DNA from: an uncultured Ruminiclostridium sp.
Lineage (GTDB): Bacteria; Bacillota; Clostridia; Oscillospirales; Ruminococcaceae
Direction of reading: 5' to 3'
Length of the DNA: 64,000 nt
NCBI GenBank assembly: GCA_934454635.1
Contig: CAKSFR010000015.1
Span: forward strand, 7,563 to 71,562
Shown: positions 1-9,172 of the stretch, in pieces
Layout of the letters: each line of letters begins with the position of its first letter
Numbering within the stretch: the first letter of the stretch is position 1
Program-made: the position numbers and the translations under genes
Notes under the pieces: generated by a model
Seen by the model: only the letters and a program-made list of their open reading frames with translations
What the model was told of the DNA's origin: nothing
Databases searched by the model: none

Positions 1-739
<739 letters not shown>

Positions 740-744
740 CCTAA

Positions 745-1368
745 TTATTCAATATTCATGCGGATTTTTACATACCCCTCGATGATTTTCGTGCAGGTTT
801 CAAAATCCATATTGCTCGTATCGAGAATAAGGTCATAGTTGCCGACATAATCCCATTCCCTGCCCGTGCGCGCCTTGTAATAAACGCTTCGCTCATGGTC
901 GGTCTTTCTTATGAAGCGTTCGGCTTCCTCGCGCGACTGAAAACCGTTTCTCGTCATCGCGTTGTGAATGCAGGTTTCCATATCCGCGTGGATAAATATT
1001 CTAAACAGATTTTTCGTACCTTTAAGGACATAATCGGCGCAGCGGCCTACGATAACGCAGCTTCCCTGCTGAACCGCTTCTTTTATCACATGAGCCTGAT
1101 AATTGAACAGGTTGTCATCGGAAGTGAACTCCTTGTGGCTCGGAGCGATAAGCGTTCCGTCATACTGATGAGGACGCTTGAAAATGCTCTCCTTAACGCG
1201 CTCGTCAGCCATGTTGAAAAGTCCCTCGCTTATTCCGCTTTTATCTGAAGCAAGGCGCGTAATCTCCTTGTCATAATAGCGTATGCCGAGCGACTGTGCG
1301 AGCATTGCGCCGATCGTACGTCCGCCGCTTCCATAGCTTCTGGCAATCGTAACAACATAATTTTCCAT
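745..1368 (-). CDS. Cytidylate kinase-like family protein
   Basis: A 207-residue protein with an N-terminal nucleotide-binding loop ARSYGSGGRTIG (residues 9-20), followed by LGIRYYDKEI. This is the signature of the cytidylate-kinase-like family (Cytidylate_kin2), which is distinct from housekeeping Cmk. The C-terminal half holds VGRCADYVLKG and an Arg-rich lid region, as in nucleoside monophosphate kinases. The real substrate of this family is not established, so phosphoryl transfer to a nucleotide is inferred. It follows cheV by 30 bases on the same strand and probably shares its transcript. A GGAGCGATG-type ribosome site precedes the ATG. Confidence 0.85.
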   Translation of the reverse strand: MENYVVTIARSYGSGGRTIGAMLAQSLGIRYYDKEITRLASDKSGISEGLFNMADERVKESIFKRPHQYDGTLIAPSHKEFTSDDNLFNYQAHVIKEAVQQGSCVIVGRCADYVLKGTKNLFRIFIHADMETCIHNAMTRNGFQSREEAERFIRKTDHERSVYYKARTGREWDYVGNYDLILDTSNMDFETCTKIIEGYVKIRMNIE

Positions 1369-1398
1369 AACATCGCTCCTTCCGAAACGGATCCGCCG

Positions 1399-2304
1399 TT
1401 AATTTTTCAAAAGCTCGATCATTGACTTTATGAGATCGCCTATCTGCGGCTTTGAGAACTGGCGGTCTGCGCCGACGCTTTCGCCTTTCTTTCTCATTCT
1501 GTCGTCGATAAGCGACGAGAACAGATATACGGGTATCTTTTTAAGATTCTGATTATCCTTTATCAGCTTCGTGAGTCTGTGACCGTCCATCTGCGGCATC
1601 TCAATGTCGCTTACGACGAGCGCAATACTCTCAGCCGCCTTTTCATTACCGGCAAAGCCCGAAATATAATTCCACGCTTCCTGACCGTTTGAAAATGCAA
1701 GGATATTATGAAATCCCGCAGAGGTCATCGCATTCACGATCATTTTATTGAGCAGCGCCGAATCCTCCGCAATAATGATCTTTGCGTCGTAATTTACCGA
1801 TTCGGATTTTTCCAGCTTATCAATTCCCGTGGTATCAAGCCCCGAACTGCTGTTAAGGTCGGAAATTATCTTTTCAAAATCGAGAATAACGATAATTCTT
1901 CCGTCGATCTTTGCAATTCCCGTCGCAACGCCTTTCCTGCTGTTGTTTGCAACAGACGGCGGCTTTTCGATGCTGCTCCAGCTTATTCTCTGAATGCCCT
2001 TTACGCTTGTTACATGGAAAGCGATATCGAGCTGGTTAAATTCACAAACGATAAGCAGCCCGCTGTTTCCGTCAGGCACGTCAACATCGAGAATTTTGTG
2101 GAGATCCACAACCGTAATCAGCTTATCACGCGGCATAAACACACCCTCGACGCCATCGGGCGCAGACGGCATGGGAGTAACCTCGCGATACGTCATTATC
2201 TCGTTTACTTTCGCAATATTTATTCCGTAATCCTCGTTTCCGACGAAAAATTCAAGCAGTTCAAGCTCATTTGTTCCGCTTTCGAGCAAAATATTCGTTT
2301 CCAT
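1399..2304 (-). CDS. cheV: Chemotaxis protein CheV (CheW-REC fusion)
   Basis: A 301-residue protein with an N-terminal CheW-like coupling domain (about residues 12-150; FVGNEDYGINIAKVNEI) and a C-terminal receiver domain (about 173-300). The receiver has an acidic pair at E180/D181, the phospho-acceptor Asp233 in VVSDIEMPQMDG, and the usual switch region followed by KP. CheV couples chemoreceptors to CheA and tunes the array when phosphorylated. No other chemotaxis or flagellar gene is in the window, but its presence implies a chemosensory system elsewhere in the genome. A good promoter lies at 2338-2366 and AAGGAAGG is the ribosome site. Confidence 0.93.
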   Translation of the reverse strand: METNILLESGTNELELLEFFVGNEDYGINIAKVNEIMTYREVTPMPSAPDGVEGVFMPRDKLITVVDLHKILDVDVPDGNSGLLIVCEFNQLDIAFHVTSVKGIQRISWSSIEKPPSVANNSRKGVATGIAKIDGRIIVILDFEKIISDLNSSSGLDTTGIDKLEKSESVNYDAKIIIAEDSALLNKMIVNAMTSAGFHNILAFSNGQEAWNYISGFAGNEKAAESIALVVSDIEMPQMDGHRLTKLIKDNQNLKKIPVYLFSSLIDDRMRKKGESVGADRQFSKPQIGDLIKSMIELLKN

Positions 2305-2337
2305 GGCATTTCCTTCCTTTTTTATTATACTGATTTT

Positions 2338-2366
2338 ATTATACTACTTTATTTTGCCAAAATCAA
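2338..2366 (-). promoter_or_regulatory. Sigma-A promoter of cheV
   Basis: On the minus strand TTGATT (2366-2361), 17 bases, TATAAT (2343-2338), about 34 bases before the cheV start. Confidence 0.75.
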
Positions 2367-2412
2367 GCATTTGGGCGAAATTTAACAAAAAAATATAAAA
2401 CCCGTGCCGTTT

Positions 2413-2429
2413 TTGTTGAATTTCAACAA
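2413..2429. promoter_or_regulatory. 17-bp palindrome TTGTTGAA-T-TTCAACAA
   Basis: Perfect 8-bp arms around one base, immediately after the stop of the nucleoside kinase and about 50 bases upstream of the cheV -35 box. The one-base centre makes a hairpin unlikely, so a protein-binding site is more plausible than a terminator. No regulator is identified. Confidence 0.35.
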
Positions 2430-3365
2430 TCAATAACTATAATTGCTTCCACCGATAAATTCGCGCACAAGCGAATCGAGCGGAACTCCCGTCATATCCA
2501 TTCCGTCGATCTCCGTAAGGAACTCCTCAACGTCCGCATATTTCGCGTAGTCCTTATAGGTGTCCTTAACGGCGAGAAGCTCGGGCAGAACCAACGGCTT
2601 ATACACCGCCGCTTCGTATGAAATAAACGTATCGATATCGTACATAGCCGAGTTCTTATACGGCATTATAAAGCGCTTTTCCCCGCGTTCGACATTCGCA
2701 AAGAAATCGAGCGTTCCCGAAGCGGGACGTCCGCGGAACAGCTTGTCGCGCATAAGACGGCGCATAAGGCGTATTTTCGACGGGTGAAGCAGCCTGCCCT
2801 CTTTGTTTTCAAGGCGCGTGCGAACGCTGACGTAAACCGTTATGGCGTGCTTGCCTATCCGCCCCGTTATCTCGGGATTGAGCGCGTGAATGCCCTCCAT
2901 AATAACAAATTCGCCGGGATTTCGCTTCATTTTTTTGCCGAGGGTACGGTGCTGCTGCGAAAAATCAAAAGCGGGAACGTCAATTTCCTCACATTTCCAA
3001 AGCTTTTCAAGATGCTCGTTCAACAGCTCCATATCAAGCCGCTTCGGCGATTCAAGGTCAACGTTTCCGTTTTCGTCAGCCTCGTTTCTCGGGTCGTCAA
3101 CCGACAGAAAATAGTTATCCATCGAGAGAATGTGAACATTTTTTCCTTTACATTCAAGCATTGTGGCAAGGCGCATTGCCGTGGTCGTCTTTCCCGAACC
3201 CGACGGTCCCGAAATAAGAATTATCGGCATATCGGCGTTGTGAACGGTAAGTCCCTCCGCAACCGCCGCGATGCGCGCGCGGTACTGCTCCTCCGCAGCT
3301 TGAACAAACGCTTCGGCGTTGTTTTTAGTATTAAGATTAAGTTCGTTAACGGTGAGTATATTCAT
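2430..3365 (-). CDS. Uridine kinase-like nucleoside kinase
   Basis: A 311-residue P-loop kinase. The Walker A motif GPSGSGKTT lies at residues 53-61, followed by HILSMDNYFLSVDDPR, the substrate-binding segment typical of uridine kinase/phosphoribulokinase relatives. VIMEGIHALNPEI is the Walker B-like strand. The long C-terminal part with RRLMRDKLFRGRPASGTLDF is characteristic of the Clostridial nucleoside kinase group rather than Udk. Predicted role: ATP-dependent phosphorylation of uridine or cytidine in pyrimidine salvage. It is the last gene of the proB-proA operon. Its start overlaps the upstream HAD gene by about 20 bases, with AAGGA about ten bases before ATG. Confidence 0.85.
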   Translation of the reverse strand: MNILTVNELNLNTKNNAEAFVQAAEEQYRARIAAVAEGLTVHNADMPIILISGPSGSGKTTTAMRLATMLECKGKNVHILSMDNYFLSVDDPRNEADENGNVDLESPKRLDMELLNEHLEKLWKCEEIDVPAFDFSQQHRTLGKKMKRNPGEFVIMEGIHALNPEITGRIGKHAITVYVSVRTRLENKEGRLLHPSKIRLMRRLMRDKLFRGRPASGTLDFFANVERGEKRFIMPYKNSAMYDIDTFISYEAAVYKPLVLPELLAVKDTYKDYAKYADVEEFLTEIDGMDMTGVPLDSLVREFIGGSNYSY

Positions 3366-4026
3366 CTACAGTTTCTTCCTTCTCAAGTAATTCAATAAGC
3401 CCGCCGGGCTTTGCGCACTTCGCATAAAGCAGCACTTCAAGCTGCTCGTCAGGCTCGCTCAGATCGGGTATCATAACGGTTTTGCAGCCTGCGGCGCTTG
3501 CGGAAAGAACCCCGTTCGGCGAATCCTCGACCGCTATGCATTCCGCAGGCGTAAGCCCGAGCTGTTCAACGGCGTAGATATAAACGTCGGGCTTCGGCTT
3601 TCCGTTTTCGACCATGTGCGCCGAAATTATCCTGTCAAAGCTGTCGAACAAGCCTACCTGCTTCAGATAATCGCTCGCGCGGGTAAGATCCGTCGCTGTC
3701 GCAACAGCCCGCTTAAAGCCCTTTTTCCCGAGATAATCCAACAGTTCGGGTATTCCCGGCTTAACCTCCAGACCGTATTTTTCGAGGTGATCGGACATCA
3801 GCTTCATTCGCCTTTTTCGCAAGATCCGGTAGTCGCAGCTCTCCCCGAACCACGTTTTCATAAGCGGCTCGGCATACTTTGCCGCAAGGCTGCGAAGCTG
3901 CAAGGCGTGTTCTCGCTGCATTGGAAAACCCGCTTCGTTCGCCGCCTGACACCAGTATTTCACAAGCAGCTTTTCCGTGTCGAGAACTGTTCCGTCAAGG
4001 TCAAAAATAACCGCCTTAATATTCAT
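3346..4026 (-). CDS. HAD-superfamily phosphatase (beta-phosphoglucomutase-like)
   Basis: Starting at 4026 gives 226 residues beginning MNIKAVIFDLDGTVLDTE, with the HAD nucleophile Asp9 and acid-base Asp11 in DLDGT. The helical cap follows, then VATATD (motif II), KPKPDVY with the motif III Lys, and AVEDSPNG (motif IV). This layout matches class IA phosphatases and beta-phosphoglucomutases. The substrate cannot be told from sequence. The start at 4026 is preferred over an in-frame ATG at 4050 because GGAG lies six bases before it. It overlaps the end of the upstream membrane-protein gene by about 11 bases, so translation is probably coupled. Confidence 0.85.
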   Translation of the reverse strand: MNIKAVIFDLDGTVLDTEKLLVKYWCQAANEAGFPMQREHALQLRSLAAKYAEPLMKTWFGESCDYRILRKRRMKLMSDHLEKYGLEVKPGIPELLDYLGKKGFKRAVATATDLTRASDYLKQVGLFDSFDRIISAHMVENGKPKPDVYIYAVEQLGLTPAECIAVEDSPNGVLSASAAGCKTVMIPDLSEPDEQLEVLLYAKCAKPGGLIELLEKEETVDEYTHR

Positions 4027-5068
4027 AGGTATCTCCAAGGTTTGTAGCATTTTTAATGGAATGGAGGGTCATGGAATTTTTCGCCTTTGAAAGCGTATAT
4101 TCCATTACCTTTGTCGCTTCGTCATGCAGCTTTATCCCTTCGATCGCAAGCGCCGTGGGCGGCATATACTTAACGCGGACAGTGTAAAGCTCGCCGACGC
4201 TTGAAACATCGGTAATAACCGGCGAATATGCGGTGTAGCGCGGACTTATCGGAACTAGATAGGTGTTCGTATCTTCATTATATGTAAAAGAAGTGCTCGC
4301 GCTTCCTACCGTCTGGTGACTTATTTCGACCGCATTTCCGAAAATGGCGCGGATATTGAACTCAACATCGACGGCAGGCACATACATATAAGTGTTGTAC
4401 AGCTTTTCATAGTTGGTGGTATCGCCAGTTAGAATGATTCGCCAGAGCGCGGATTCGACAACAACGCTCGAGGGCAGCTCCTCGACATTCGCGAAAGCGG
4501 GCGGGTCAACCGTTACGACCGGATAGATAAACAGTGCAATCTCGTTTTTAAGAGAGGTCTGGTTAGCGATCTCGCTTACTCCGTTTGCAATGAATCTCAC
4601 GCTGGAATACATTCCTATTATCGACATAATGATGATAAAAACCGCAAACACAAGATAAAATTTGTTCGGTCTTTTTTCTGTTTTCACTTCAGCAGGCTCG
4701 GCGGCCTCCTCGGGTTCGTTTTCTTCCGAAACGTCCTCGTAATCCCCGCCGAGCGCAGAACCCATCGTCGCGATAAGCGTATCCGTCGGTGAATACTCGC
4801 CGACTATCTCCTCGGGCGCGGGCTTTTTTTCTGGAGCGCGGTATTCACGAACCTGCTCCGGCTCGGGTTGCCCCTCCGCCTGTTTTTCATCGCTCTCGGC
4901 GACAGGCGCCTTCTCACTTTGTTTTACCTCCGCCGAAGCGTCCAGCGAAAAAATCTGAACCTCTGCGGAAGCGCTGCCGCCCTCCTGCTTAAGCTCCTCG
5001 CTGAGCCGCTCGGTAACGTTTCGGCTCGGCGCAGAGCCGTTTCTGTTCCTGTTTCTCTTTTTGCTCAT
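4016..5068 (-). CDS. Single-pass membrane protein of unknown function
   Basis: A 350-residue protein I do not recognise. Residues 1-12 are strongly basic (SKKRNRNRN). Residues 15-130 are rich in Glu, Pro and Ala and probably disordered. One transmembrane helix lies at about residues 136-160 (FYLVFAVFIIIMSIIGM). The remaining 190 residues should be extracytoplasmic and look beta-rich, with no Cys and no known motif. It starts three bases after the proA stop, with AGAGGA as ribosome site, so it is cotranscribed with proBA. A cell-envelope role is possible but unproven. Confidence 0.75.
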   Translation of the reverse strand: MSKKRNRNRNGSAPSRNVTERLSEELKQEGGSASAEVQIFSLDASAEVKQSEKAPVAESDEKQAEGQPEPEQVREYRAPEKKPAPEEIVGEYSPTDTLIATMGSALGGDYEDVSEENEPEEAAEPAEVKTEKRPNKFYLVFAVFIIIMSIIGMYSSVRFIANGVSEIANQTSLKNEIALFIYPVVTVDPPAFANVEELPSSVVVESALWRIILTGDTTNYEKLYNTYMYVPAVDVEFNIRAIFGNAVEISHQTVGSASTSFTYNEDTNTYLVPISPRYTAYSPVITDVSSVGELYTVRVKYMPPTALAIEGIKLHDEATKVMEYTLSKAKNSMTLHSIKNATNLGDTYEY

Positions 5069-5071
5069 CTG

Positions 5072-6316
5072 TTATCCTCTTATCTGACCGTTTCCGTTTA
5101 TAAGATATTTATAAGTCGTAAGCGCCTGCAAGCCCATCGGACCTCTTGCGTGAAGCTTCTGGGTCGAAATTCCTATCTCCGCGCCAAGCCCGAACTCAAA
5201 TCCGTCCGTAAAGCGCGTGCTTGCGTTTACATACACCGCCGCTGCGTCAACAAGACGCTGGAATTTATCTGCAATATCGAGATTTATCGTTACAATGCAT
5301 TCACTGTGGCGCGTTCCGAAGCGGTTGATATGGTCTATCGCCTCATCAACGCTATGTACCACCTTAGCCGCAATGACATAATCGAGAAATTCCCTGCGGT
5401 AGTCCTCGTCCGTCGCGATACGCTCAACGGAAATATATTTCGAGGTTTCCTCGTCGCCGATTATCTTTACCTTTCCGTTCCACTTTTTTGCAAGCGCGGT
5501 AAAGAACTGCTCCGCGATATCCTTGTGAACAAGCACATTTTCTATCGCGTTGCAGACGCTCGGACGCTGCGTTTTCGCGTTGTTTACGATCTCGACCGCC
5601 ATATCGATATCGGCAAATCTGTCAACGTAAACATGGCAGTTTCCCTCGCCCGTCTGAATAACGGGAATGGTCGAATTTTGCATGACGGAATGTATAAGAC
5701 CGCCGCCTCCGCGCGGGATAAGCACGTCGATATATTTATCCGCTTTCATCAGCTCGTTCGCAACAATACGCGACGTATCGACAACAAGCTGTACGGCGTC
5801 CGCGGGCAGACCCGCCTCGGAAATCGCCTCTCTCATGAGCCTTACGAGGCATTTGTTGGAATAAATAGCGTCGCTGCCGCCGCGGAGAATGCATACGTTT
5901 CCCGATTTCAGGCAAAGAGTCGCAGCGTCGACCGTAACATTCGGCCGCGACTCAAAAATTATCCCGATAACGCCGAGGGGAACGCGCTTCTGAATTATTC
6001 TCAGCCCGTTGGGAAGTTCACCGCCGCCTATTACCTCGCCGATAGGGTCTTTAAGCGCAGCGAGCTGCAAAACTCCATCGCTTATGCCGTCGATGCGGCT
6101 TTCCGTAAGCGTCAGGCGGTCGATCATCGCCTCCGACATTCCGTTTATCCGCGCGTTCTCGATATCGCGGCTGTTTTCCTTTATAATTACGTCCTTGCTG
6201 TTAAGCAGCTTTTCGGAAACGGCGCGAAGAGCCGCGTTTTTCTGCAATGTTCCGATTTTTGTCATTTCACGCTCGGCGGCCTTTGCGGCAATTCCAAGCT
6301 CGTTAATATAACTCAT
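5072..6316 (-). CDS. proA: Gamma-glutamyl phosphate reductase
   Basis: A 414-residue protein of normal ProA length that reduces gamma-glutamyl phosphate to glutamate-5-semialdehyde with NADPH in proline synthesis. Diagnostic segments are VPLGVIGIIFESRPNVTVDA (about residues 112-131), LKSGNVCILRGGSDA, PRGGGGLIH and the catalytic Cys255 in RPSVCNAIENVL. The C-terminal LGAEIGISTQKLHARGPMGL is also typical. It follows proB by 15 bases, the usual biosynthetic pair. It lies opposite a long antisense open frame that is an artefact. Confidence 0.97.
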   Translation of the reverse strand: MSYINELGIAAKAAEREMTKIGTLQKNAALRAVSEKLLNSKDVIIKENSRDIENARINGMSEAMIDRLTLTESRIDGISDGVLQLAALKDPIGEVIGGGELPNGLRIIQKRVPLGVIGIIFESRPNVTVDAATLCLKSGNVCILRGGSDAIYSNKCLVRLMREAISEAGLPADAVQLVVDTSRIVANELMKADKYIDVLIPRGGGGLIHSVMQNSTIPVIQTGEGNCHVYVDRFADIDMAVEIVNNAKTQRPSVCNAIENVLVHKDIAEQFFTALAKKWNGKVKIIGDEETSKYISVERIATDEDYRREFLDYVIAAKVVHSVDEAIDHINRFGTRHSECIVTINLDIADKFQRLVDAAAVYVNASTRFTDGFEFGLGAEIGISTQKLHARGPMGLQALTTYKYLINGNGQIRG

Positions 6317-6331
6317 AATATGTTCCTTTCA

Positions 6332-7126
6332 TCATTCGTTTTCGCCGAGGTCGAAAACCGTGCATTTCGCAGTCCCCGCAAATAAATCGTAAAGATTTTC
6401 GGGTCTGTCGCCTTTTATAACCACCGTCGGAATATTGCTTTCGCCCGCGATGCAAGCCGCTTCAAGCTTTGTTATCATGCCGCCGCTCGCTAGCTCGCTG
6501 CCCTTTTCTCCCGCCGCTGCGATCATCTCATCGGTGACCTTTGTCACTATCGGAATGTGCTTTGCGTCGGGAAGCGCGGGGTTCTTATCGTAAAGTCCGT
6601 CAACGTCTGTAAGAATAATGAGCAGATCAGCTTCGCAAAGCGCGGCGGACATAGCCGAAAGCGTATCGTTTTCATCAAAATCGAGCTGTTCGATCGAAAC
6701 CGTGTCGTTCGCGTTGATTATCGGAACAGCGCCCATTTCAAGCAGCCTGTGAAGCGTGTTGAACGCATTCTCGCGGCGCACCGGATTGCTTACAACGTCG
6801 CGCGTAACAAGAAGCTGCGCCACGGTATGATTATATTTCATAAATTCGCGGTCGTATATATTCATCAGCTCACACTGTCCGATTGCGGCGCACGCCTGTT
6901 TCGTCGGCATATCAGTCGGACGCTTCGGCAGCTCCGCGCGCCCTACGCCGATCCCTATCGCGCCGGAGGTTACAAAAATAACGTCCCTGCCCTCGTTTTT
7001 CAGGTCCGACATTACCTCGATAAGCTTCTGAACACGTCGGATATTGAGATTTCCCGTTTTATAGCAGAGCGTTGAAGTGCCAACTTTTATTACAATTCGC
7101 TTCGCGTTTTTTACTTTTTCTGTCAT
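6332..7126 (-). CDS. proB: Glutamate 5-kinase (short form without PUA domain)
   Basis: A 264-residue amino-acid-kinase-fold protein, first enzyme of proline synthesis. It has RIVIKVGTSTL at the N-terminus (ATP-site Lys), VTSGAIGIGVGRAEL, NANDTVS, LTDVDGLYDKNP and GTGGM-like GSELASGGMITKLEAA. Escherichia coli ProB is about 367 residues with a C-terminal PUA domain; here the protein ends after the kinase domain, which is common in Firmicutes. GGGAG precedes the ATG and a promoter lies at 7169-7197. It leads the operon proB-proA-membrane protein-HAD-nucleoside kinase. Confidence 0.96.
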   Translation of the reverse strand: MTEKVKNAKRIVIKVGTSTLCYKTGNLNIRRVQKLIEVMSDLKNEGRDVIFVTSGAIGIGVGRAELPKRPTDMPTKQACAAIGQCELMNIYDREFMKYNHTVAQLLVTRDVVSNPVRRENAFNTLHRLLEMGAVPIINANDTVSIEQLDFDENDTLSAMSAALCEADLLIILTDVDGLYDKNPALPDAKHIPIVTKVTDEMIAAAGEKGSELASGGMITKLEAACIAGESNIPTVVIKGDRPENLYDLFAGTAKCTVFDLGENE

Positions 7127-7168
7127 TTTAACAGCTCCCGTCTTTGTCGTGCAATGATAATTATTTAC

Positions 7169-7197
7169 ATTATATCAAAAAACGCCGCAAAATGCAA
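7169..7197 (-). promoter_or_regulatory. Sigma-A promoter of the proBA operon
   Basis: On the minus strand TTGCAT (7197-7192), 17 bases, TATAAT (7174-7169), with TG at the extended -10 position. About 43 bases to the proB start; no T-box or other leader structure was seen. Confidence 0.75.
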
Positions 7198-7283
7198 TAG
7201 TTTCATATATAAAAACTATAATAGCGTAAAACAGATTACAGCAAAAATGCGCCCCGTTCCGAATATTACACCCTCATTTCATG

Positions 7284-7312
7284 TTGACTTTTCGACCGAC
7301 GCGGTATATAAT
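7284..7312 (+). promoter_or_regulatory. Sigma-A promoter of the response-regulator gene
   Basis: TTGACT (7284-7289), 17 bases, TATAAT (7307-7312), 33 bases before the ATG at 7345; GGGAGAG is the ribosome site. Confidence 0.8.
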
Positions 7313-7344
7313 TAAGACAATATATCATATCGGGAGAGAAAACC

Positions 7345-8025
7345 ATGCGCAATGAAAAAATCCTCATTATCGAGGACGACAACGATATAAACGCGCTGCT
7401 TTGCGAAGCGCTCTCAAAGGCGGGTTATTCCTGCGTCAGCGCTTTTTCGGGTACCGAGGGGCTTCTGATTTTCGGCGCAGGAGGAATTTCGCTAGTCCTG
7501 CTCGACCTCATGCTTCCCGGAAAAACGGGCGAAGCCGTGCTGAGCGAGATACGCGCGAAATCGGCGGTTCCCGTAATAGTTATGTCGGTGCGGGACTCAG
7601 TCGATACGAAAATCGACCTGCTTTCCTCGGGCGCGGACGACTATATAACAAAGCCGTTCAACATCAAGGAGCTTCTCGCCCGCGTGAGCGTTCAGCTTCG
7701 GCGTTCAGCTCCCGCAGAGGCGCGCGAAACGCTTGCTTACGGTAATATTTTGCTGGACAAAACGGGACTTACGCTTACGCTGAAAAACATCCCCGTAGAG
7801 CTTACAAAGCAGGAGCTTAAAATAATTGAGCTGTTTTTGTCGCACCCCGACAGGGTGTTCACAAAGCAGGATATTTACTCCTACGCTTGGGAGGATTACT
7901 ACATCGGCGAGGACAAAACGATAAACGTTCACATCAGCAATATACGCCGAAAATTCAAGGCGATTTCAGACGAGGAATATATCGAAACGGTCTGGGGAGT
8001 AGGCTTTAGGCTAAAAAAACTTTAA
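7345..8025 (+). CDS. OmpR-family response regulator
   Basis: A 226-residue two-domain regulator. The receiver occupies residues 1-120, with acidic residues E10/D11/D12, phospho-acceptor Asp54 in LLDLMLPGKTG, and the conserved Lys in YITKPFN. The winged-helix DNA-binding domain is at about 130-226 (LTKQELKIIELFLSHPDRVFT; VHISNIRRK; VWGVGFRL). The ABC exporter and histidine kinase that follow suggest a BceR/BcrR-type envelope or peptide-stress module. It is separated from the ABC genes by 232 bases of structured non-coding repeat, so it may be partly uncoupled from them. Confidence 0.92.
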   Translation: MRNEKILIIEDDNDINALLCEALSKAGYSCVSAFSGTEGLLIFGAGGISLVLLDLMLPGKTGEAVLSEIRAKSAVPVIVMSVRDSVDTKIDLLSSGADDYITKPFNIKELLARVSVQLRRSAPAEARETLAYGNILLDKTGLTLTLKNIPVELTKQELKIIELFLSHPDRVFTKQDIYSYAWEDYYIGEDKTINVHISNIRRKFKAISDEEYIETVWGVGFRLKKL

Positions 8026-8091
8026 CCTTTCTTTAACATTTTTTGGCGAAATATTAACACCCGCGCTGTACAATTCAATACATAGACGTTG

Positions 8092-8227
8092 TCTATATAT
8101 TGATTACCGCTTAAAAAAGCGGTATGCCAAAGACATCGGCTTTGACGGAATTAGTATTGTATGGCTACGCAGAAGCGGCGAATCTTCCTATAGAAGTTGT
8201 CTATAGGAAGATCGAAAAATAGTATAA
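8092..8227. repeat. Hairpin repeat family A, copy 1
   Basis: The non-coding gap between response regulator and ABC ATPase is dominated by inverted repeats. TACCGCTT (8105-8112) pairs with AAGCGGTA (8117-8124) around AAAA. TCTTCCTATAGA (8183-8194) pairs with TCTATAGGAAGA (8200-8211) around five bases. The first hairpin and the terminal GAAAAATAGTATAAA segment recur at 13083-13146, where the middle part is missing. It is therefore an interspersed palindromic repeat rather than a site specific to this operon. Confidence 0.65.
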
Positions 8228-8257
8228 AGCCATAAAAGACAGAAAGGCGGCTTAATT

Positions 8258-9172
8258 TTGGAAAACATAATCGAAACCTTCAGCGTTACAAAACAGTACC
8301 GCAGACAAAAAGCGGTGAGCAGTATCAGCATTTCCATTGAGCAGGGCGCAATTTATGGACTTATCGGGCGCAACGGCGCCGGTAAGACAACTCTGCTGAA
8401 GATGATAGCGGGACTTTCCGCGCCGACCGACGGAGAAATTGCCGTTTTCGGTATGAAAGGCGCAGAAAAAAACGCGGCAATGAGCCGTATCGGCGCGCTT
8501 ATAGAAAATCCCGGGCTTTACCCGAACATGACTGCCGAGGAAAATCTGAAGGTCAAGTGCTATGCGCTCGGAATACGCGATAAGAATTTGCCTGCGGAGC
8601 TTCTGGAGCTTGTCGGACTTTCGGACACGGGAAAAAAAGTGACAAAAAAATTCTCTCTCGGAATGAAACAGCGGCTCGCAATGGCGATCGCGCTTACGGG
8701 AAATCCCGATATACTCCTGCTCGACGAGCCGACAAACGGACTTGACCCGCAGGGAATCGCCGAGATACGCGAAACTATACTGCGGCTGAACCGCGAGAAA
8801 AATATAACCTTTATTATCTCCAGCCACATTCTCGACGAACTTTCAAAAATCGCCACGCATTATGGGATAATCCACAAAGGCGAGCTTATAGAGCAGCTTA
8901 CACGCGAGGAACTTTCCGCAAAATGCAGCGAGCATATCGAACTCAAAACCGACGGCAATCAGCTTGCCTGCACGGTTCTCGATGAAATGGGAATTGCCGA
9001 TTACACGGCTGTTGACAGCGAAACGTTACACGTTTTTGCGAACTCCGATCTATGCGGAGATATATCTTTAAGACTTGCGCAGAAAGGCATAAAGGTCAAG
9101 GAAATTGCCGTAAAGAGCGAGGCGCTTGAAGAATATTATCTTAAACTGACGGGAGGAAACGAAAATGCGTAA
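8258..9172 (+). CDS. ABC transporter ATP-binding protein (BcrA/lantibiotic-immunity type)
   Basis: A 304-residue ATPase starting at TTG 8258, with AAAGGCGG upstream. Walker A is GLIGRNGAGKTTLLK (about residues 36-50), the signature is FSLGMKQRLAMA, and Walker B is ILLLDEPTNGLDPQG followed by the H-loop SSHILDEL. The extra C-terminal domain of about 80 residues is typical of the bacitracin/lantibiotic-immunity ATPases. It partners with the permease encoded next, overlapping by 8 bases, probably to move a peptide or lipid-linked compound out of the membrane. Confidence 0.9.
   Translation: MENIIETFSVTKQYRRQKAVSSISISIEQGAIYGLIGRNGAGKTTLLKMIAGLSAPTDGEIAVFGMKGAEKNAAMSRIGALIENPGLYPNMTAEENLKVKCYALGIRDKNLPAELLELVGLSDTGKKVTKKFSLGMKQRLAMAIALTGNPDILLLDEPTNGLDPQGIAEIRETILRLNREKNITFIISSHILDELSKIATHYGIIHKGELIEQLTREELSAKCSEHIELKTDGNQLACTVLDEMGIADYTAVDSETLHVFANSDLCGDISLRLAQKGIKVKEIAVKSEALEEYYLKLTGGNENA

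Noticed and set aside
4868..6385. A 505-residue open frame on the plus strand opposite proA
   Set aside because: It lies antisense to a certain proA gene. The Arg/Leu-rich translation has no family features and no ribosome site. Long antisense frames are expected from the codon use here.
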